This document shows, piece after piece, positions 44,127-54,022 of a stretch of DNA of 64,000 nucleotides. Both the position numbers and the translations under genes were made by a program. The first letter of the stretch is position 1. Each line of letters opens with the position of its first letter. The stretch covers positions 33,935 through 97,934 of the forward strand of contig NZ_JADLJS010000018.1 of NCBI RefSeq assembly GCF_015680405.1, given 5' to 3'. This stretch comes from Pseudomonas pudica. GTDB taxonomy: Bacteria; Pseudomonadota; Gammaproteobacteria; Pseudomonadales; Pseudomonadaceae. The notes under the pieces were generated by a model. That model was given only the letters and a program-made list of their open reading frames with translations. It ran no database searches and had not been told where the DNA came from.

Positions 44127-44837
44127 GTGAGCCATTTGCTGATAGTCGACGATGATGTCGAGGTGCTCGACCTGCTGCAGAAGTTTCTCTGCCAGCATGG
44201 CTACGAGGTTGATGTGGCCACGGATGGAAAGGGGCTCTGGCAAGCCGTTGAGCGGCGGGTGCCGGACCTGGTCATCCTGGATGTGATGCTGCCTGGCGAC
44301 AGTGGCCTGGTGTTGTGCCAGCGCCTGTTGGCCGAGCACAAAGTGGCAGTGATCATGCTCACCGCCATGGGCGAGTTGAGTGACCGGGTGGTTGGCCTGG
44401 AGCTGGGGGCAGACGACTACCTGACCAAACCGTTCGCCGCCCGTGAACTGCTGGCCCGGGTGAGGGCAGTGCTGCGCCGTGCCGGGGAAGCGGCCGGTGG
44501 CACGGCGAGCCATGCCTGCGCGACCCTGGAGTTTGCCGGGTGGCGGCTGGATGTGGTGCGGCGCGAACTGCGTTCGCCGGACAACGTCATGATCCCTCTG
44601 TCCAACGGTGAGTTCGAGCTGCTGCTGGTGTTCGCCGAACATCCGCGGCGGGTGCTCAGCCGCCAGCAGTTGCTGGATATGGCTCGTGGCGATGCGTATG
44701 ACGCCTATGACCGAAGCATCGATGTCCAGGTGAGCCGGCTGCGCCGCAAGCTTGAAACCGACAACGGCAACGAGCCCTTGATCCGTACCCTGCGAAATGC
44801 CGGTTACCTTTTCACGTCCACGGTCGCGAAGCGATGA
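44127..44837 (+). CDS. OmpR-family response regulator
   Basis: A 236-residue regulator. The receiver has VDDD (7-10), Asp52 (LVILDVMLPGD), MLTAMGE and LTKPF; the winged helix has LSNGEFELLLVF and SIDVQVSRLRRKLE. I start at GTG 44127 (MSHLLIVDDD). The open frame begins at TTG 44070, but its first 19 residues are not part of the receiver fold. It overlaps the kinase gene by four bases (ATGA at 44834). A low-GC stretch just upstream fits a promoter. Confidence 0.9.
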   Translation: MSHLLIVDDDVEVLDLLQKFLCQHGYEVDVATDGKGLWQAVERRVPDLVILDVMLPGDSGLVLCQRLLAEHKVAVIMLTAMGELSDRVVGLELGADDYLTKPFAARELLARVRAVLRRAGEAAGGTASHACATLEFAGWRLDVVRRELRSPDNVMIPLSNGEFELLLVFAEHPRRVLSRQQLLDMARGDAYDAYDRSIDVQVSRLRRKLETDNGNEPLIRTLRNAGYLFTSTVAKR

Positions 44838-46189
44838 AGCTGCTGGCCAGGGTTCGCCAGGCGCTGCCAAGGCCCAGGATCACCATTGCCCGCTGGATCG
44901 CGCTTACCACCCTGACGGCGATGCTGTTCCTGCTGCTGCTCAAGGGACTGTTCAGCCTGCTGTTGAGTGCCTGGGCGCAGCCTCCGCTGCTGGAGAGCGG
45001 GGTTATCGAGAAGGTTGCAGCGGTTACCCGCATCCTCGACGCCGCGCCCATGGCGCAACGAGCCAACATCGCCAGTGCGGCGGGCGATGGCTCATACTCC
45101 GTGCGATGGTTGCGCCGGCATGACGAAGCGGACGTGCCAGTGCTGGTCGATGCCGAGTTCAGCGAGGGCACGCCTATCCTGCGCGCGCTGCTCAAGCGCC
45201 CGGATGCCAGGGTCGAGGCCTTTGCACCGTCCGACATGCCGGAATACGCACCTGAGCGCGGCTATGCGCTGATGATCGAGCTGAGCGACAAGTCCTGGGT
45301 GCTGTTCCGCGCCACCAACCGTAGCTGGGGGCTGGATGAACTGCCTCGCAACCTGATCATCCTTGGCCTGATGCTGGTTTCCAGCCTTGCCGTCGCGCTG
45401 CTGGCCACGCGCTACCTGGCCAAGCCGCTGGAGCGCTTTGCCGAAGGGGCGCGGCGTTTTGGCAAGGATTTCAACGCCCCGCCCATTCCGGTGGTCGGCC
45501 CGCACGACCTGCGCCAGGCCATTCTCGCGTTCAATGCCACCCAGGCGCAGCTCAAGCATTTTCTCAACGACCGCACCCAGATGCTCGCGGCCATTTCCCA
45601 TGACTTGCGTGCACCGCTGACGCGCATGCGCTTGCGCGCCGAGTTCGTCGACGATGCCCAGCTGCAGGCCAAGTTGTTCAAGGACGTCGACGAGATGCAG
45701 GCGATGGTCGATGCGGCGTTGGAGTTCTTCCGTGATGATGCACGGCTGGAACAGACGACCGTATTCGACCTGGGCGAGTTGCTGCTGACCGTGGTGGACG
45801 ACTTCAAGGACGCGGGGGTCGAGGTCGGCCTCAGCGGGCCGCGCCGCTGCGTGTACACGGGGCGGCCAGTGGGTATCAGGCGTGTGCTGGTCAACTTGAT
45901 CGACAATGCAGCGAAGTACGGCTGTGAGCCAACGGTGGTGCTGGCGGTGAGCGCCAGGCAGATCGAGATTACCGTGCTGGATCGCGGGCCGGGCATCGCG
46001 CCGGAGCTGCATGAGCAGGTATTCGTGCCGTTCTACCGTATCGAAGGTTCACGCAACCGCAATACCGGTGGCGTTGGGCTGGGCCTGCCCGCAGCACGGG
46101 CCATCGTGCTGGAGCAGGGTGGCAGCATGACCCTGGGCAACCGCCCGGGCGGTGGGCTGGAAGTCAGGATCATGCTGCCGCAGGGTTGA
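44834..46189 (+). CDS. Sensor histidine kinase (EnvZ/RstB-like)
   Basis: A 451-residue kinase. Transmembrane helices at about 22-47 and 173-195 flank a periplasmic domain of about 125 residues. HAMP, then H-box AAISHDLRAPLTRMRLRAE (His256), N box NLIDNAAKYG, G boxes LDRGPGIAP and GGVGLGLPAAR. DLRAPLTRMRLR is typical of the EnvZ/RstB branch. It is coupled to the regulator at 44127. Nearest target candidates are the divergent mlaA-like lipoprotein and itself. Confidence 0.91.
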   Translation: MKLLARVRQALPRPRITIARWIALTTLTAMLFLLLLKGLFSLLLSAWAQPPLLESGVIEKVAAVTRILDAAPMAQRANIASAAGDGSYSVRWLRRHDEADVPVLVDAEFSEGTPILRALLKRPDARVEAFAPSDMPEYAPERGYALMIELSDKSWVLFRATNRSWGLDELPRNLIILGLMLVSSLAVALLATRYLAKPLERFAEGARRFGKDFNAPPIPVVGPHDLRQAILAFNATQAQLKHFLNDRTQMLAAISHDLRAPLTRMRLRAEFVDDAQLQAKLFKDVDEMQAMVDAALEFFRDDARLEQTTVFDLGELLLTVVDDFKDAGVEVGLSGPRRCVYTGRPVGIRRVLVNLIDNAAKYGCEPTVVLAVSARQIEITVLDRGPGIAPELHEQVFVPFYRIEGSRNRNTGGVGLGLPAARAIVLEQGGSMTLGNRPGGGLEVRIMLPQG

Positions 46190-46654
46190 TCAGAGCCCCA
46201 TTTCGCTGAGCCCTGGGTGATCATCCGGGCGCCGGCCCAACGGCCAGTGGAACTTGCGCTCGGCTTCGCTGATAGGGTGCTCGTTGATGCTCGAATGACG
46301 GTTCTGCATCAGCCCGTCGTCGGCAAACTCCCAGTTCTCGTTGCCATAGGCACGGTACCACTGGCCGCTGTCGTCGTGGTACTCGTAGGCATAGCGCACG
46401 GCAATGCGGTTGCCGGTGAAGGCCCACAGCTCCTTGATCAGGCGGTACTCCAGTTCATGGTTCCACTTACGCGTCAGAAACGCCTCGACCTCGGCACGGC
46501 CACGCGGGAACTCGGCGCGGTTACGCCACACGGTGTCGACGGTATAGGCAAGCGCAACCTTGGCCGGGTCGCGGCCGTTCCAGCCATCCTCGGCCAGGCG
46601 GACCTTTTCGATGGCGCTTTCGCGGGTGAAGGGCGGCAGGGGTGGACGGGACAT
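46190..46654 (-). CDS. DUF1348 / SnoaL-like (NTF2-fold) protein
   Basis: A 154-residue soluble protein with family motifs [60 protein letters not shown] and [12 protein letters not shown]. The family has an NTF2-like fold and no settled function. Its stop is one base from the stop of the convergent kinase gene. Confidence 0.88.
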   Translation of the reverse strand: MSRPPLPPFTRESAIEKVRLAEDGWNGRDPAKVALAYTVDTVWRNRAEFPRGRAEVEAFLTRKWNHELEYRLIKELWAFTGNRIAVRYAYEYHDDSGQWYRAYGNENWEFADDGLMQNRHSSINEHPISEAERKFHWPLGRRPDDHPGLSEMGL

Positions 46655-46796
46655 CGCGGTACTCCTCAGTTCGATTGGCTTGTAGGAGAGTAGTAGCCGC
46701 TGACCGAACAGAGAATGGGTGCGCCTGGCACATCATAATTGCAGTGCGTGGAACAATGCCGAGGTGCCATGCCAGGCGCGCTCTTGCAGGGGGGCT

Positions 46797-47972
46797 CTAT
46801 CTGGCTGCGTCGGCTGCGGTTTTCCCGGCAGCCTTGCTACGCCCGCCCAGCCACACCAGCAGCAGCCCGGCAGCCGCCAGCACGCCACCCGCCATCGGCA
46901 CTGCCGCATAGCCCAGGTTCAGGCTGATCACCGCACCACCCAGCGCCGCGCCCACGGCATTGCCCAGGTTGAACGCGCCCACGTTGATCGACGAGGCCAG
47001 CCCCGGTGCTTCGATGGCGGCGGTCATCACCCGCATCTGCAGCGGCGGTACCACGGCAAAGGTGAACATGCCCCACACCAGCAAGGCGATGGCGGCGCCG
47101 ATGTGGCTGCCCAGCACCAGCGGCATCAGCAGCATGATCACTGCCAGTGCCGCGAGGAAGATCCGCGCCGCCCCATCCAGCGACCAGTCGGCCAGGCGGC
47201 CACCCAGGCTGTTGCCCAGGGTGAAGCCCACGCCGATCAGCACCAGGCCCAGAGTGACGAAGCTGTCCGAGGCGCCGGTCAGTTCGGCCAGTACCGGTGC
47301 GACATAGGTGTACAAGGTGAACATGGCGCCGGCACCGAGCACGGTGGTGGCCATTGCCAGCAGCACGCTGGGCCGGGCGATGACCGCCAGCTCCTTGCGC
47401 ACGTGCGGCACGCTGCCGCGCTCACCCTTGGGCAGGGCATACCACAGCGCGGCCATGGCCAGCAGGCCCAGCATGGCAGTACCGGCAAAGGCCATGCGCC
47501 AGCCGACCTGCTGGCCGATCCAGGTGGCGGCCGGCACGCCGCCGATGTTGGCAATGGTCAGGCCCATGAACATGGTGGCCACGGCACTGGCCTGTTTCTC
47601 CTTGGGCACCACGCTGGCAGCCACTACCGCACCAAGGCCGAAGAACGCGCCGTGGTTGAGGCTGGTGACCAGGCGCGAGGCGAGCAGGGTGTAGTAGTCC
47701 GGCGACAGCGACGACAGCAGGTTGCCGAGGGTGAAAATGGCCATCAGCGCCATCAGCGCGGCGCGCTTGCCGAAACGGCTGAACAGCAGGGTCATGATCG
47801 GCGCACCGACCATCACCCCGATGGCATAGGCGGTAATCAGCATGCCAGCGCTGGGGATGCTGACATCGACACCTTGGGCAATTACCGGCAGCAGGCCCAT
47901 CGGGGTGAACTCGGTGGTGCCGATGCCGAAGGCGCCGATGGCCAAGGCAAACAGGACGTGCCCGCTCTTCAT
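46797..47972 (-). CDS. MFS transporter, DHA1 (AraJ/PbuE-like) family
   Basis: A 391-residue, 12-helix exporter. It has GIGTTEFTPMGLLPVIAQGV in helix 1, the motif SRFGKRAALM between helices 2 and 3, and RLVTSLNHGAFFGLGAVVAA, as in the AraJ-like DHA1 drug or sugar efflux group. ATG 47972 is chosen for the GGAG seven bases before it; ATG 47990 would overlap the LLM oxidoreductase stop. It is the last gene of a three-gene run: aldo/keto reductase, LLM oxidoreductase, exporter. Confidence 0.87.
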   Translation of the reverse strand: MKSGHVLFALAIGAFGIGTTEFTPMGLLPVIAQGVDVSIPSAGMLITAYAIGVMVGAPIMTLLFSRFGKRAALMALMAIFTLGNLLSSLSPDYYTLLASRLVTSLNHGAFFGLGAVVAASVVPKEKQASAVATMFMGLTIANIGGVPAATWIGQQVGWRMAFAGTAMLGLLAMAALWYALPKGERGSVPHVRKELAVIARPSVLLAMATTVLGAGAMFTLYTYVAPVLAELTGASDSFVTLGLVLIGVGFTLGNSLGGRLADWSLDGAARIFLAALAVIMLLMPLVLGSHIGAAIALLVWGMFTFAVVPPLQMRVMTAAIEAPGLASSINVGAFNLGNAVGAALGGAVISLNLGYAAVPMAGGVLAAAGLLLVWLGGRSKAAGKTAADAAR

Positions 47973-47986
47973 TGCGCGTGCTCCTG

Positions 47987-48940
47987 TCATGGGGTGGCCT
48001 CCGTCAGTTGGGTTTTTGTCTCATGGAATTGTGGCAATACGTATTCGGCGATTTCGCGCAGGGTTTCGTCCAGCGGCCGCACGTTACGCCGCAGGTGCAG
48101 GCCGATATGGTCGACACCCACCGCGCGCAGGGCGCGGAGCTCGGCCGCCAGCGCCTTGCGGCCGCCGCGGAAACCGAAGCGCCAGCGTTGCAGCGGTTCG
48201 TCGGGGTTGTCCGCCAGGTCCAGATGGATGAAGCTGCTGTAAGGCTTGTTGCCCGCCACCGCGCGCCAGGCAGCGACACGGTGCCGGTGGTCGTCCGGTG
48301 TGCCGGGGTAGGCCAGGCAGCCGTCCAGGTTGCTGCCGATCCATTCCGGGCTCTGCTGGGCCAGGCCGGCTACCAGCAACGGCAGCGGCGAAGCGGTACT
48401 GGGTAGCACGGCCAGCCCTTCGGGCAGGTGGCCGTTGGCACCATCACGCAGCAGCGCGACCTGTTTGCGGAATGCGTTGCCACGCCCCTCGAAATCCCGA
48501 CCGAATAGCGGGTACTCCACCGGCCGGTCACCACTGGCCACGCCCAGCAGCAGGCGGTTGCCACTGAGGCGCTGCACGCTGCTGGCCGATTTAAGGGTCA
48601 GTAGCGGTTCGCGAATCGGCAGCACCACGGCAGCCGTGCCGAGCAGGATGTCGCGGGTTATGCCGGCCAGGTAGCCGAGGTACGCAAATACCTCGAACAC
48701 CTGGGCGGCGTCGCCGAACGAAGGGTCGTACAGCGGCACATCGCGGACCCACAGGGCGCGGTAGCCCAGGCGATCGGCCAGTTGTGCCAGTGCTGCGTGG
48801 CGGGCCAGGTCAGGTTCGCCGAACTGGCGGCCGTCACGGCGGCGCGCCTGGTCGCCGGCGGGCGTCCAGTCGTGGTCCAGCGGTGCTTCCAGGCCGATGC
48901 TGAAGCCGCCAGCGGTCAGGCGTTCGAGGGGCGTGGTCAT
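47987..48940 (-). CDS. LLM-class (luciferase-like) flavin oxidoreductase
   Basis: A 317-residue TIM-barrel protein with the bacterial luciferase-like pattern: ARHAALAQLADRLGYRALWVRDVPLYDP, ILLGTAAVVLPIREPLLTLKSASSVQRLSG and GNRLLLGVASGDRPVEY. It probably uses FMN or F420-type flavin. ATG 48940 (MTTPLERLTAGG) has GGGA upstream; the frame from 48991 overlaps the aldo/keto reductase end. The substrate is unknown, perhaps shared with the exporter next to it. Confidence 0.83.
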   Translation of the reverse strand: MTTPLERLTAGGFSIGLEAPLDHDWTPAGDQARRRDGRQFGEPDLARHAALAQLADRLGYRALWVRDVPLYDPSFGDAAQVFEVFAYLGYLAGITRDILLGTAAVVLPIREPLLTLKSASSVQRLSGNRLLLGVASGDRPVEYPLFGRDFEGRGNAFRKQVALLRDGANGHLPEGLAVLPSTASPLPLLVAGLAQQSPEWIGSNLDGCLAYPGTPDDHRHRVAAWRAVAGNKPYSSFIHLDLADNPDEPLQRWRFGFRGGRKALAAELRALRAVGVDHIGLHLRRNVRPLDETLREIAEYVLPQFHETKTQLTEATP

Positions 48941-48944
48941 GGTA

Positions 48945-49748
48945 TCAGTCCCAGATTGGCGCCAGGCCGTCAGGGCTGACTTCGCGACCATTGCGCTCGA
49001 GCTTGGCGATGCGTGCCATGTCGTCGGCGTCCAGCTTCAGGTCACGGGCGAGCAGGTTGCTGGCCAGGTTTTCGCGCTTGGTCGACGACGGGATCACTGC
49101 GTAGCCCAGCTGCAGGGCCCAGGCCAGGGCAACCTGAGCGACGGTGGCCTTGTGCTTGGCGGCGATGTCGGCCAGTACCGGATCTTTCAGCACCTTGCCG
49201 TAGGCCAGGGTCATGTAGGAGGTGACGGTGATGCCTTGCTCCTTGAGGAAGGCGGTCAGCTTGCTGTTCTGCAGGTACGGGCTGAGTTCGATCTGGTTGG
49301 TGGCGATTTCGCCTTTGCCGACCACTTCGATGGCTTGGCGGGTCAGGTCGATGTTGAAGTTGGACACGCCGATCTGGCGGGTCAGGCCCAGCTTCTTGGC
49401 TTCGGCCAGGGCCGCCATGTACTCGGGCAGCTCAACGCCGTTGCCCGGGGCAGGCCAGTGGATGAGCAGCAGGTCGACGTAGTCGGTGCGCAGCTTCTGC
49501 AGGCTGTCGCGCAGGCTGGGGATCAGCTTGTCGGCGGCGTAGTTTTCGACCCATATCTTGGTCGTGATGAACAGCTCGTCGCGCTTGACGCCGCTTTCGG
49601 CGATGGCCTGGCCGACGTCGGCTTCGTTCTGGTAGATCTGCGCAGTGTCGATGACCCGGTAGCCCAGTTCCAGGGCCGACTTGACCGAGTCGATGACGGC
49701 TTGGCCGGTGAGGCGGAAGGTGCCGAGGCCAAAGGATGGAATGCTCAT
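48945..49748 (-). CDS. dkgB: Aldo/keto reductase, 2,5-diketo-D-gluconate reductase B-like
   Basis: A 267-residue NADPH-dependent reductase of DkgB length. The full catalytic tetrad is visible: Asp34 and Tyr39 ([11 protein letters not shown]), Lys64 (ITTKIW) and His97 (LLLIHWP). GVSNFN and [10 protein letters not shown] bind the cofactor. Such enzymes reduce methylglyoxal and other aldehydes as well as diketogluconate. It heads the oxidoreductase-exporter group. The ribosome site is GGAG upstream of ATG 49748. Confidence 0.88.
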   Translation of the reverse strand: MSIPSFGLGTFRLTGQAVIDSVKSALELGYRVIDTAQIYQNEADVGQAIAESGVKRDELFITTKIWVENYAADKLIPSLRDSLQKLRTDYVDLLLIHWPAPGNGVELPEYMAALAEAKKLGLTRQIGVSNFNIDLTRQAIEVVGKGEIATNQIELSPYLQNSKLTAFLKEQGITVTSYMTLAYGKVLKDPVLADIAAKHKATVAQVALAWALQLGYAVIPSSTKRENLASNLLARDLKLDADDMARIAKLERNGREVSPDGLAPIWD

Positions 49749-49977
49749 GGATCTGCTCCTGGTGAGTAAGGGAGGTGAACTGAACCGAGACTCAAGGCTC
49801 GGGCTGTTCGTGTGGGAGCAGTGTGCGGGTTTGGCGGGGATTGATTAAGCTGGGGCAGGGCCAAGGTCCTTTGTCCTGCAGTCAAGAATAGGCGGGCCGA
49901 TCGTGAGCGAACGCCAGGCAATTCATCCCGCTCCCTGGCGCCCGCTGAAGGGCGACAGGGGCAGGCAGATGCAAACA

Positions 49978-51549
49978 TCAGTCGTCGATCAATGCCGGGT
50001 TGGACTGCAGCAACCACAGGTTCCGCAGCGACTGGACCTGCTGCTCGAGCCTGGAGCCAAGGCCAAGACGTCGCGCCTGCCGGTCCTGGGCCAGGAACTC
50101 ATCGAGCATGTCCAGCAGGTCGCGTGACTGTGCGGCCGAGGCAGAGGTGGTCATGTCAGACTGCAGTTCGGCTTGCTGGTAGGTGCGTACACGCTCCTGC
50201 TGACTGGCCTGCTGGGTGGCAGTGGCCTCGACCAGGACATTGTTGACAAAGCCTATGCGGGTCGAACTGCTGGCTTGGTCATGCACCTCATGATAACGGT
50301 AGTCCTGCGATTTGCTGTCGAGCGTGAGTTGTAGCTCTACCCAGGGGTTGAGGCTCTCGTGCCAAGAGGCCTTCAGCGTGCTCTGCTGGTCCTGTTGCAG
50401 GCTCAGGTTCGCTGCCCCGCCATTGCGGGTGGTGGTCTGTGAAACGGTGTAATCGAAGCTGTCTATCTCATGCGGGCGCATGGGGTTGGTTCGCTGCTCG
50501 GGTGTAGTGAGCGAAGCATTGAAATCGGCCATGCCACTGAGCAGCAGGCGGCTGGTCTTGTTCAGCCAGGTGTCATGATTGGCTGGGCGCAGGGCTGCGT
50601 CGTCCACGCTATTGAGCTGGCGGAATGCATCTTTGAACAGCGTCATCAGCTGTTCATTGCCGTTCCCGCGTTGCTGCGCGGCGTCGAATTGGGTCAGGTA
50701 GTTCGACACTGCTGCTTGCCGTTGCGCCTCGCTGCCGAGCAAGGTGCCGCCTTGGGTGTCGAAGTTCATTTTCACATTGCCGGACGGTGCCTGGAGTTCC
50801 AGGCTGCGCGTATGCTCGTCCATTTGCAGGGCAAACGTCTGCCGAGCACCGCCTGCGGTTTCCAGCTGTGCCTTGAACTGCAGGCCGGTGAAGAGTGCGG
50901 GGTCTAGCTTGACCAGCGCGCCGAGCTTCAGGCCAGGGGGTTCCTGAGCAAGGCCGTTGAGGGCACCTTGGAAGCTGTCCGCCATCTTAGTCAGGCCGTC
51001 GAGTTCGCCGGCGGTCAGGTTGCCACCGAGCACCTCGGCATCTACCGCCAAGCCTCTGTCGCTGTTGTAAAGCCCCAGTGAAACGGTCGCGCCGGAGGCC
51101 GTGTTCAGGGTGAAGGTCACGCTGTCCGTGGCGAATTCGCGCAACCTGGCCTGTTGAAGCCCAAGCAGCATGGGTTCTGTTGCCGTAGCGCTGTCAATTG
51201 CCAAGCCTGATTGGGAAATGCGTTGCCCGCCATTGGCTGCCAGTTGTTCCAGCAATGCTGCGCCCAGTCCCTGGAACCGGGATGCGGTGGAGGAGGACTG
51301 AATCGCGCTGTACATGTTCAGGCTCAGCCTGTCGATGCCGTCATGCTCCCAGACATAGCGAACCTGCCCACTGCCGAGGGTACCTTTGGCATTGTAAATG
51401 CCGATGTCGGTGCTGGGCGGCGACTGGCCTATGCTGACCTTGCTGCTTGCAGCTGTGGCGCTTGCGGCTTTCACGGCATTGCCTGGTGTTACCGTGGAAG
51501 CGGGAAGGTAGGTCTGCGTCGTGCGTATGATCGGTGTAATCGGATTCAT
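49978..51549 (-). CDS. Large unrecognised protein (523 residues)
   Basis: AGGGAG before ATG 51549 supports the start. There is no signal peptide or transmembrane helix. The first 50 residues are Thr/Ala/Ser/Pro-rich and look disordered (TYLPASTVTPGNAVKAASAT). The middle is beta-strand-rich (VTFTLNTASGATVSLGLYNS, QFKAQLETAGGARQTFALQM). The C-terminal 150 residues are Gln/Ser-rich and helical with many hydroxyl residues (TATQQASQQERVRTYQQAEL). I see no catalytic motif. The layout resembles surface or flagellum-associated proteins only in a general way; I assign no function. It is monocistronic, ending 37 bases before the region upstream of the aldo/keto reductase. Confidence 0.65.
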   Translation of the reverse strand: MNPITPIIRTTQTYLPASTVTPGNAVKAASATAASSKVSIGQSPPSTDIGIYNAKGTLGSGQVRYVWEHDGIDRLSLNMYSAIQSSSTASRFQGLGAALLEQLAANGGQRISQSGLAIDSATATEPMLLGLQQARLREFATDSVTFTLNTASGATVSLGLYNSDRGLAVDAEVLGGNLTAGELDGLTKMADSFQGALNGLAQEPPGLKLGALVKLDPALFTGLQFKAQLETAGGARQTFALQMDEHTRSLELQAPSGNVKMNFDTQGGTLLGSEAQRQAAVSNYLTQFDAAQQRGNGNEQLMTLFKDAFRQLNSVDDAALRPANHDTWLNKTSRLLLSGMADFNASLTTPEQRTNPMRPHEIDSFDYTVSQTTTRNGGAANLSLQQDQQSTLKASWHESLNPWVELQLTLDSKSQDYRYHEVHDQASSSTRIGFVNNVLVEATATQQASQQERVRTYQQAELQSDMTTSASAAQSRDLLDMLDEFLAQDRQARRLGLGSRLEQQVQSLRNLWLLQSNPALIDD

Positions 51550-51633
51550 TCACGCTCCCTGCGCTTTACTGATACGTTCCTGCGTGATGTCGGCAAGCCA
51601 TCGGCGAACTTGAATTCTCGATCAGGAAACGCA

Positions 51634-51658
51634 ACGGCCCGCCATGAAGGCGGGCCGT
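51634..51658 (-). terminator. Terminator of the cysI-DUF934 operon
   Basis: ACGGCCCGCC / GGCGGGCCGT, a perfect 10-bp stem with a 5-base loop. Read on the minus strand it follows the DUF934 stop by 20 bases and is trailed by TGCGTTTCC. Confidence 0.75.
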
Positions 51659-51678
51659 CTGGCATTGCAAGGTGACGA

Positions 51679-52173
51679 TCAGCGGCGGCGGAACAGCGGC
51701 AGCGGCTCGTCGGTGGCGGCCTGGTAGGTCACCGAGAAGTCCTTCAGGCTTTGCAGTGCGTCTTCCGGGTCCTTGTCGGCCCGGATGGCAAATGCGTCGA
51801 AACCGCAACGGGCCATGAAGAACAGCTGGTCGCGCAACACGTCGCCAATGGCGCGCAGCTCGCCCTTGAACTTGTAGCGGTCACGCAGCAGGCGCGCATT
51901 GGAGTAGTTGCGCCCGTCTGTGAACGCCGGGAAGTTCAGTGCGATGACCTGGAAGTGCTGCACCTCTTCGCCGATTTCTTCGGCTTCTTCGTCACTGTCC
52001 AGCCATATGCCCAGCCCGCCGTCGCGGGCCTTGAGCGCATGGGCATGGTCGCGCCACATCTGCAGCGGGACGATGTAGTCGTCGCAGTTGGTCAGCTCGT
52101 CAAAGGACGTTTCCTTGGGCAGTAGATGCCAGGTTTCGTCGACGATCTGGTTGTTCTTAATGATTCGCTGCAT
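51679..52173 (-). CDS. DUF934 family protein (sulfite reductase-linked)
   Basis: A 164-residue cytoplasmic protein with DUF934 motifs DYIVPLQMWRDH, GLGIWLDSDEEAEEIG, IALNFPAFTDGRNYSNARLL and LRAIGDVLRDQLFFMARCGFD. It overlaps the cysI end by 17 bp, a conserved pairing in pseudomonads. The family is thought to support assimilatory sulfite reduction, but its biochemical role is not established. Confidence 0.9.
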   Translation of the reverse strand: MQRIIKNNQIVDETWHLLPKETSFDELTNCDDYIVPLQMWRDHAHALKARDGGLGIWLDSDEEAEEIGEEVQHFQVIALNFPAFTDGRNYSNARLLRDRYKFKGELRAIGDVLRDQLFFMARCGFDAFAIRADKDPEDALQSLKDFSVTYQAATDEPLPLFRRR

Positions 52174-53809
52174 AGACGCGTTCCTTGAAGGGGTCGATGC
52201 CGATACGCTGGTAGGTGTCGATGAAACGCTCTTCCTCGGTACGTTGCTCGACGTACACGGCGATCAGCTTCTCGATCACATCGGCCATGTCATCCTGAGC
52301 GAAGGACGGGCCGAGGATCTTGCCCAGGCTCGCGCCGCGTGCGGCATTGCCACCCAGCGACACCTGGTAGAACTCCTCACCCTTCTTGTCCACGCCTAGG
52401 ATGCCGATGTGGCCCACGTGGTGGTGGCCGCAGGCGTTCATGCAGCCGGAGATGTTCAGGTCGATCTCACCGATGTCGAACAGGTAGTCCAGGTCGTCGA
52501 AGCGGCGCTGGATGGATTCGGCGATCGGGATCGACTTGGCGTTGGCCAGCGAGCAGTAGTCACCACCCGGGCAGCAGATGATGTCGGTCAGCAGGCCGAT
52601 GTTCGGGGTGGCAAAGCCGCTTTCGCGCAGTTCCAGCCACAGGGCGTGCAGCTGCCGCTGCTCGACGTCGGCCAGAATGATGTTCTGCTCGTGCGAGGTC
52701 CGCAGGAAGCCGAAGCTGTAGCGCTCGGCCAGGTCGGCCACGGCGTCCAGCTGCTTGTCGGTCAGGTCGCCCGGGGCAACGCCGGTGGGCTTGAGCGACA
52801 GGGTCACGGCCACGTAGCCAGGGCGCTTGTGGGCGCGGGTGTTGCGCGAGCGCCAGCGGGCGAATCCTGGGTACTCGGCGTCCTGGGCGGCATAGTCGAA
52901 GTTGTCCAGGGCCAGGTAGGCCGGGTCGACGAAGTGGCGCGATACACGCTGCACTTCGGCTTCGGTCAGGGTGGTGCTGCCGCCACGCAGGTGGACCATT
53001 TCGGCCTCGACCTTTTCGGCGAACACTTCCGGGGTAAGTGCCTTGACCAGGATCTTGATCCGCGCCTTGTACTTGTTGTCACGGCGACCGTAACGGTTGT
53101 ACACGCGCAGGATGGCGTCGAGGTAGCTGATCAGGTCCTGCCACGGCAGGAACTCGTTGATGAACGAACCCACCACCGGGGTACGGCCCAGGCCGCCACC
53201 GACCAGTACACGGAAGCCCAGCTCGCCAGCGGCATTGCGCACCGGCTCCAGGCCGATGTCGTGCACTTCGATGGCGGCGCGGTCTTCCTGCGAGCCGTTG
53301 ATCGCAATCTTGAACTTGCGCGGCAGGTAGGCGAATTCCGGGTGGAAGGTGGTCCACTGGCGGACGATCTCGCACCACGGACGCGGGTCGACGATTTCGT
53401 CTGCGGCCACACCGGCGAACTGGTCGGTGGTGGTGTTGCGCAGGCAGTTGCCGCTGGTCTGGATTGCGTGCATCTGCACGGTGGCCAGTTCGGCGAGGAT
53501 GTCCGGGATGTCTTCCAGGGCCGGCCAGTTGAACTGCACGTTCTGGCGGGTGGAGATGTGGGCATAGCCCTTGTCGTAGTCGCGGGCGATCTTGGCCAGG
53601 GTGCGGACCTGGGTGGCGTTCAGCTGGCCGTACGGCACGGCGACGCGCAGCATCGGTGCGAAACGTTGGATGTAAAGGCCGTTCTGCAGGCGCAGAGGGC
53701 GGAATTCTTCTTCGCTCAGCTCACCGGCCAGATAGCGGCGGGTCTGATCACGGAACTGCTTGACGCGGTCCTCGATGATCCGCTGATCGTACTCGTCGTA
53801 TACGTACAT
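52157..53809 (-). CDS. cysI: Assimilatory sulfite/nitrite reductase hemoprotein subunit
   Basis: It reduces sulfite to sulfide using siroheme and a 4Fe-4S cluster. It has 550 residues. The cluster-siroheme cysteines are in IICCPGGDYCSLA (C-x5-C) and NISGCMNACGHHHVGH (C-x3-C). RQNVQFNWPALEDIPD and TSGNCLRNTTTDQFAG are also family hallmarks. No flavoprotein cysJ is adjacent, so electrons probably come from ferredoxin or another reductase, as in other pseudomonads. It is first in an operon with the DUF934 gene. The start has only a weak ribosome site. Confidence 0.92.
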   Translation of the reverse strand: MYVYDEYDQRIIEDRVKQFRDQTRRYLAGELSEEEFRPLRLQNGLYIQRFAPMLRVAVPYGQLNATQVRTLAKIARDYDKGYAHISTRQNVQFNWPALEDIPDILAELATVQMHAIQTSGNCLRNTTTDQFAGVAADEIVDPRPWCEIVRQWTTFHPEFAYLPRKFKIAINGSQEDRAAIEVHDIGLEPVRNAAGELGFRVLVGGGLGRTPVVGSFINEFLPWQDLISYLDAILRVYNRYGRRDNKYKARIKILVKALTPEVFAEKVEAEMVHLRGGSTTLTEAEVQRVSRHFVDPAYLALDNFDYAAQDAEYPGFARWRSRNTRAHKRPGYVAVTLSLKPTGVAPGDLTDKQLDAVADLAERYSFGFLRTSHEQNIILADVEQRQLHALWLELRESGFATPNIGLLTDIICCPGGDYCSLANAKSIPIAESIQRRFDDLDYLFDIGEIDLNISGCMNACGHHHVGHIGILGVDKKGEEFYQVSLGGNAARGASLGKILGPSFAQDDMADVIEKLIAVYVEQRTEEERFIDTYQRIGIDPFKERVYAANH

Positions 53810-54022
53810 AAAAGTCCTGTCTCAGGCATGCAGCTATTCGCGCGCACGGCCGCGCACTCCGCTTCGGAGCCGGGGAACGATAGCAGGTTGCGTTTATGCG
53901 CTAAAGTGATGTTTTTGCATATGAAAAGAACCAAATGGACTATGTGAGACTGACTGCCATTTGTGTGCTCGGTATGGCCTGGCGTTTATAATCCGGTGTT
54001 TGCTTCGCAGGGATGTCAGCCC

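Noticed and set aside
46726..46742. TGGCAC and TTGC, sigma54-like promoter elements
   Set aside because: The spacer is 7 bases where sigma54 promoters need 5, so the -24/-12 geometry fails. No enhancer-binding regulator is nearby.
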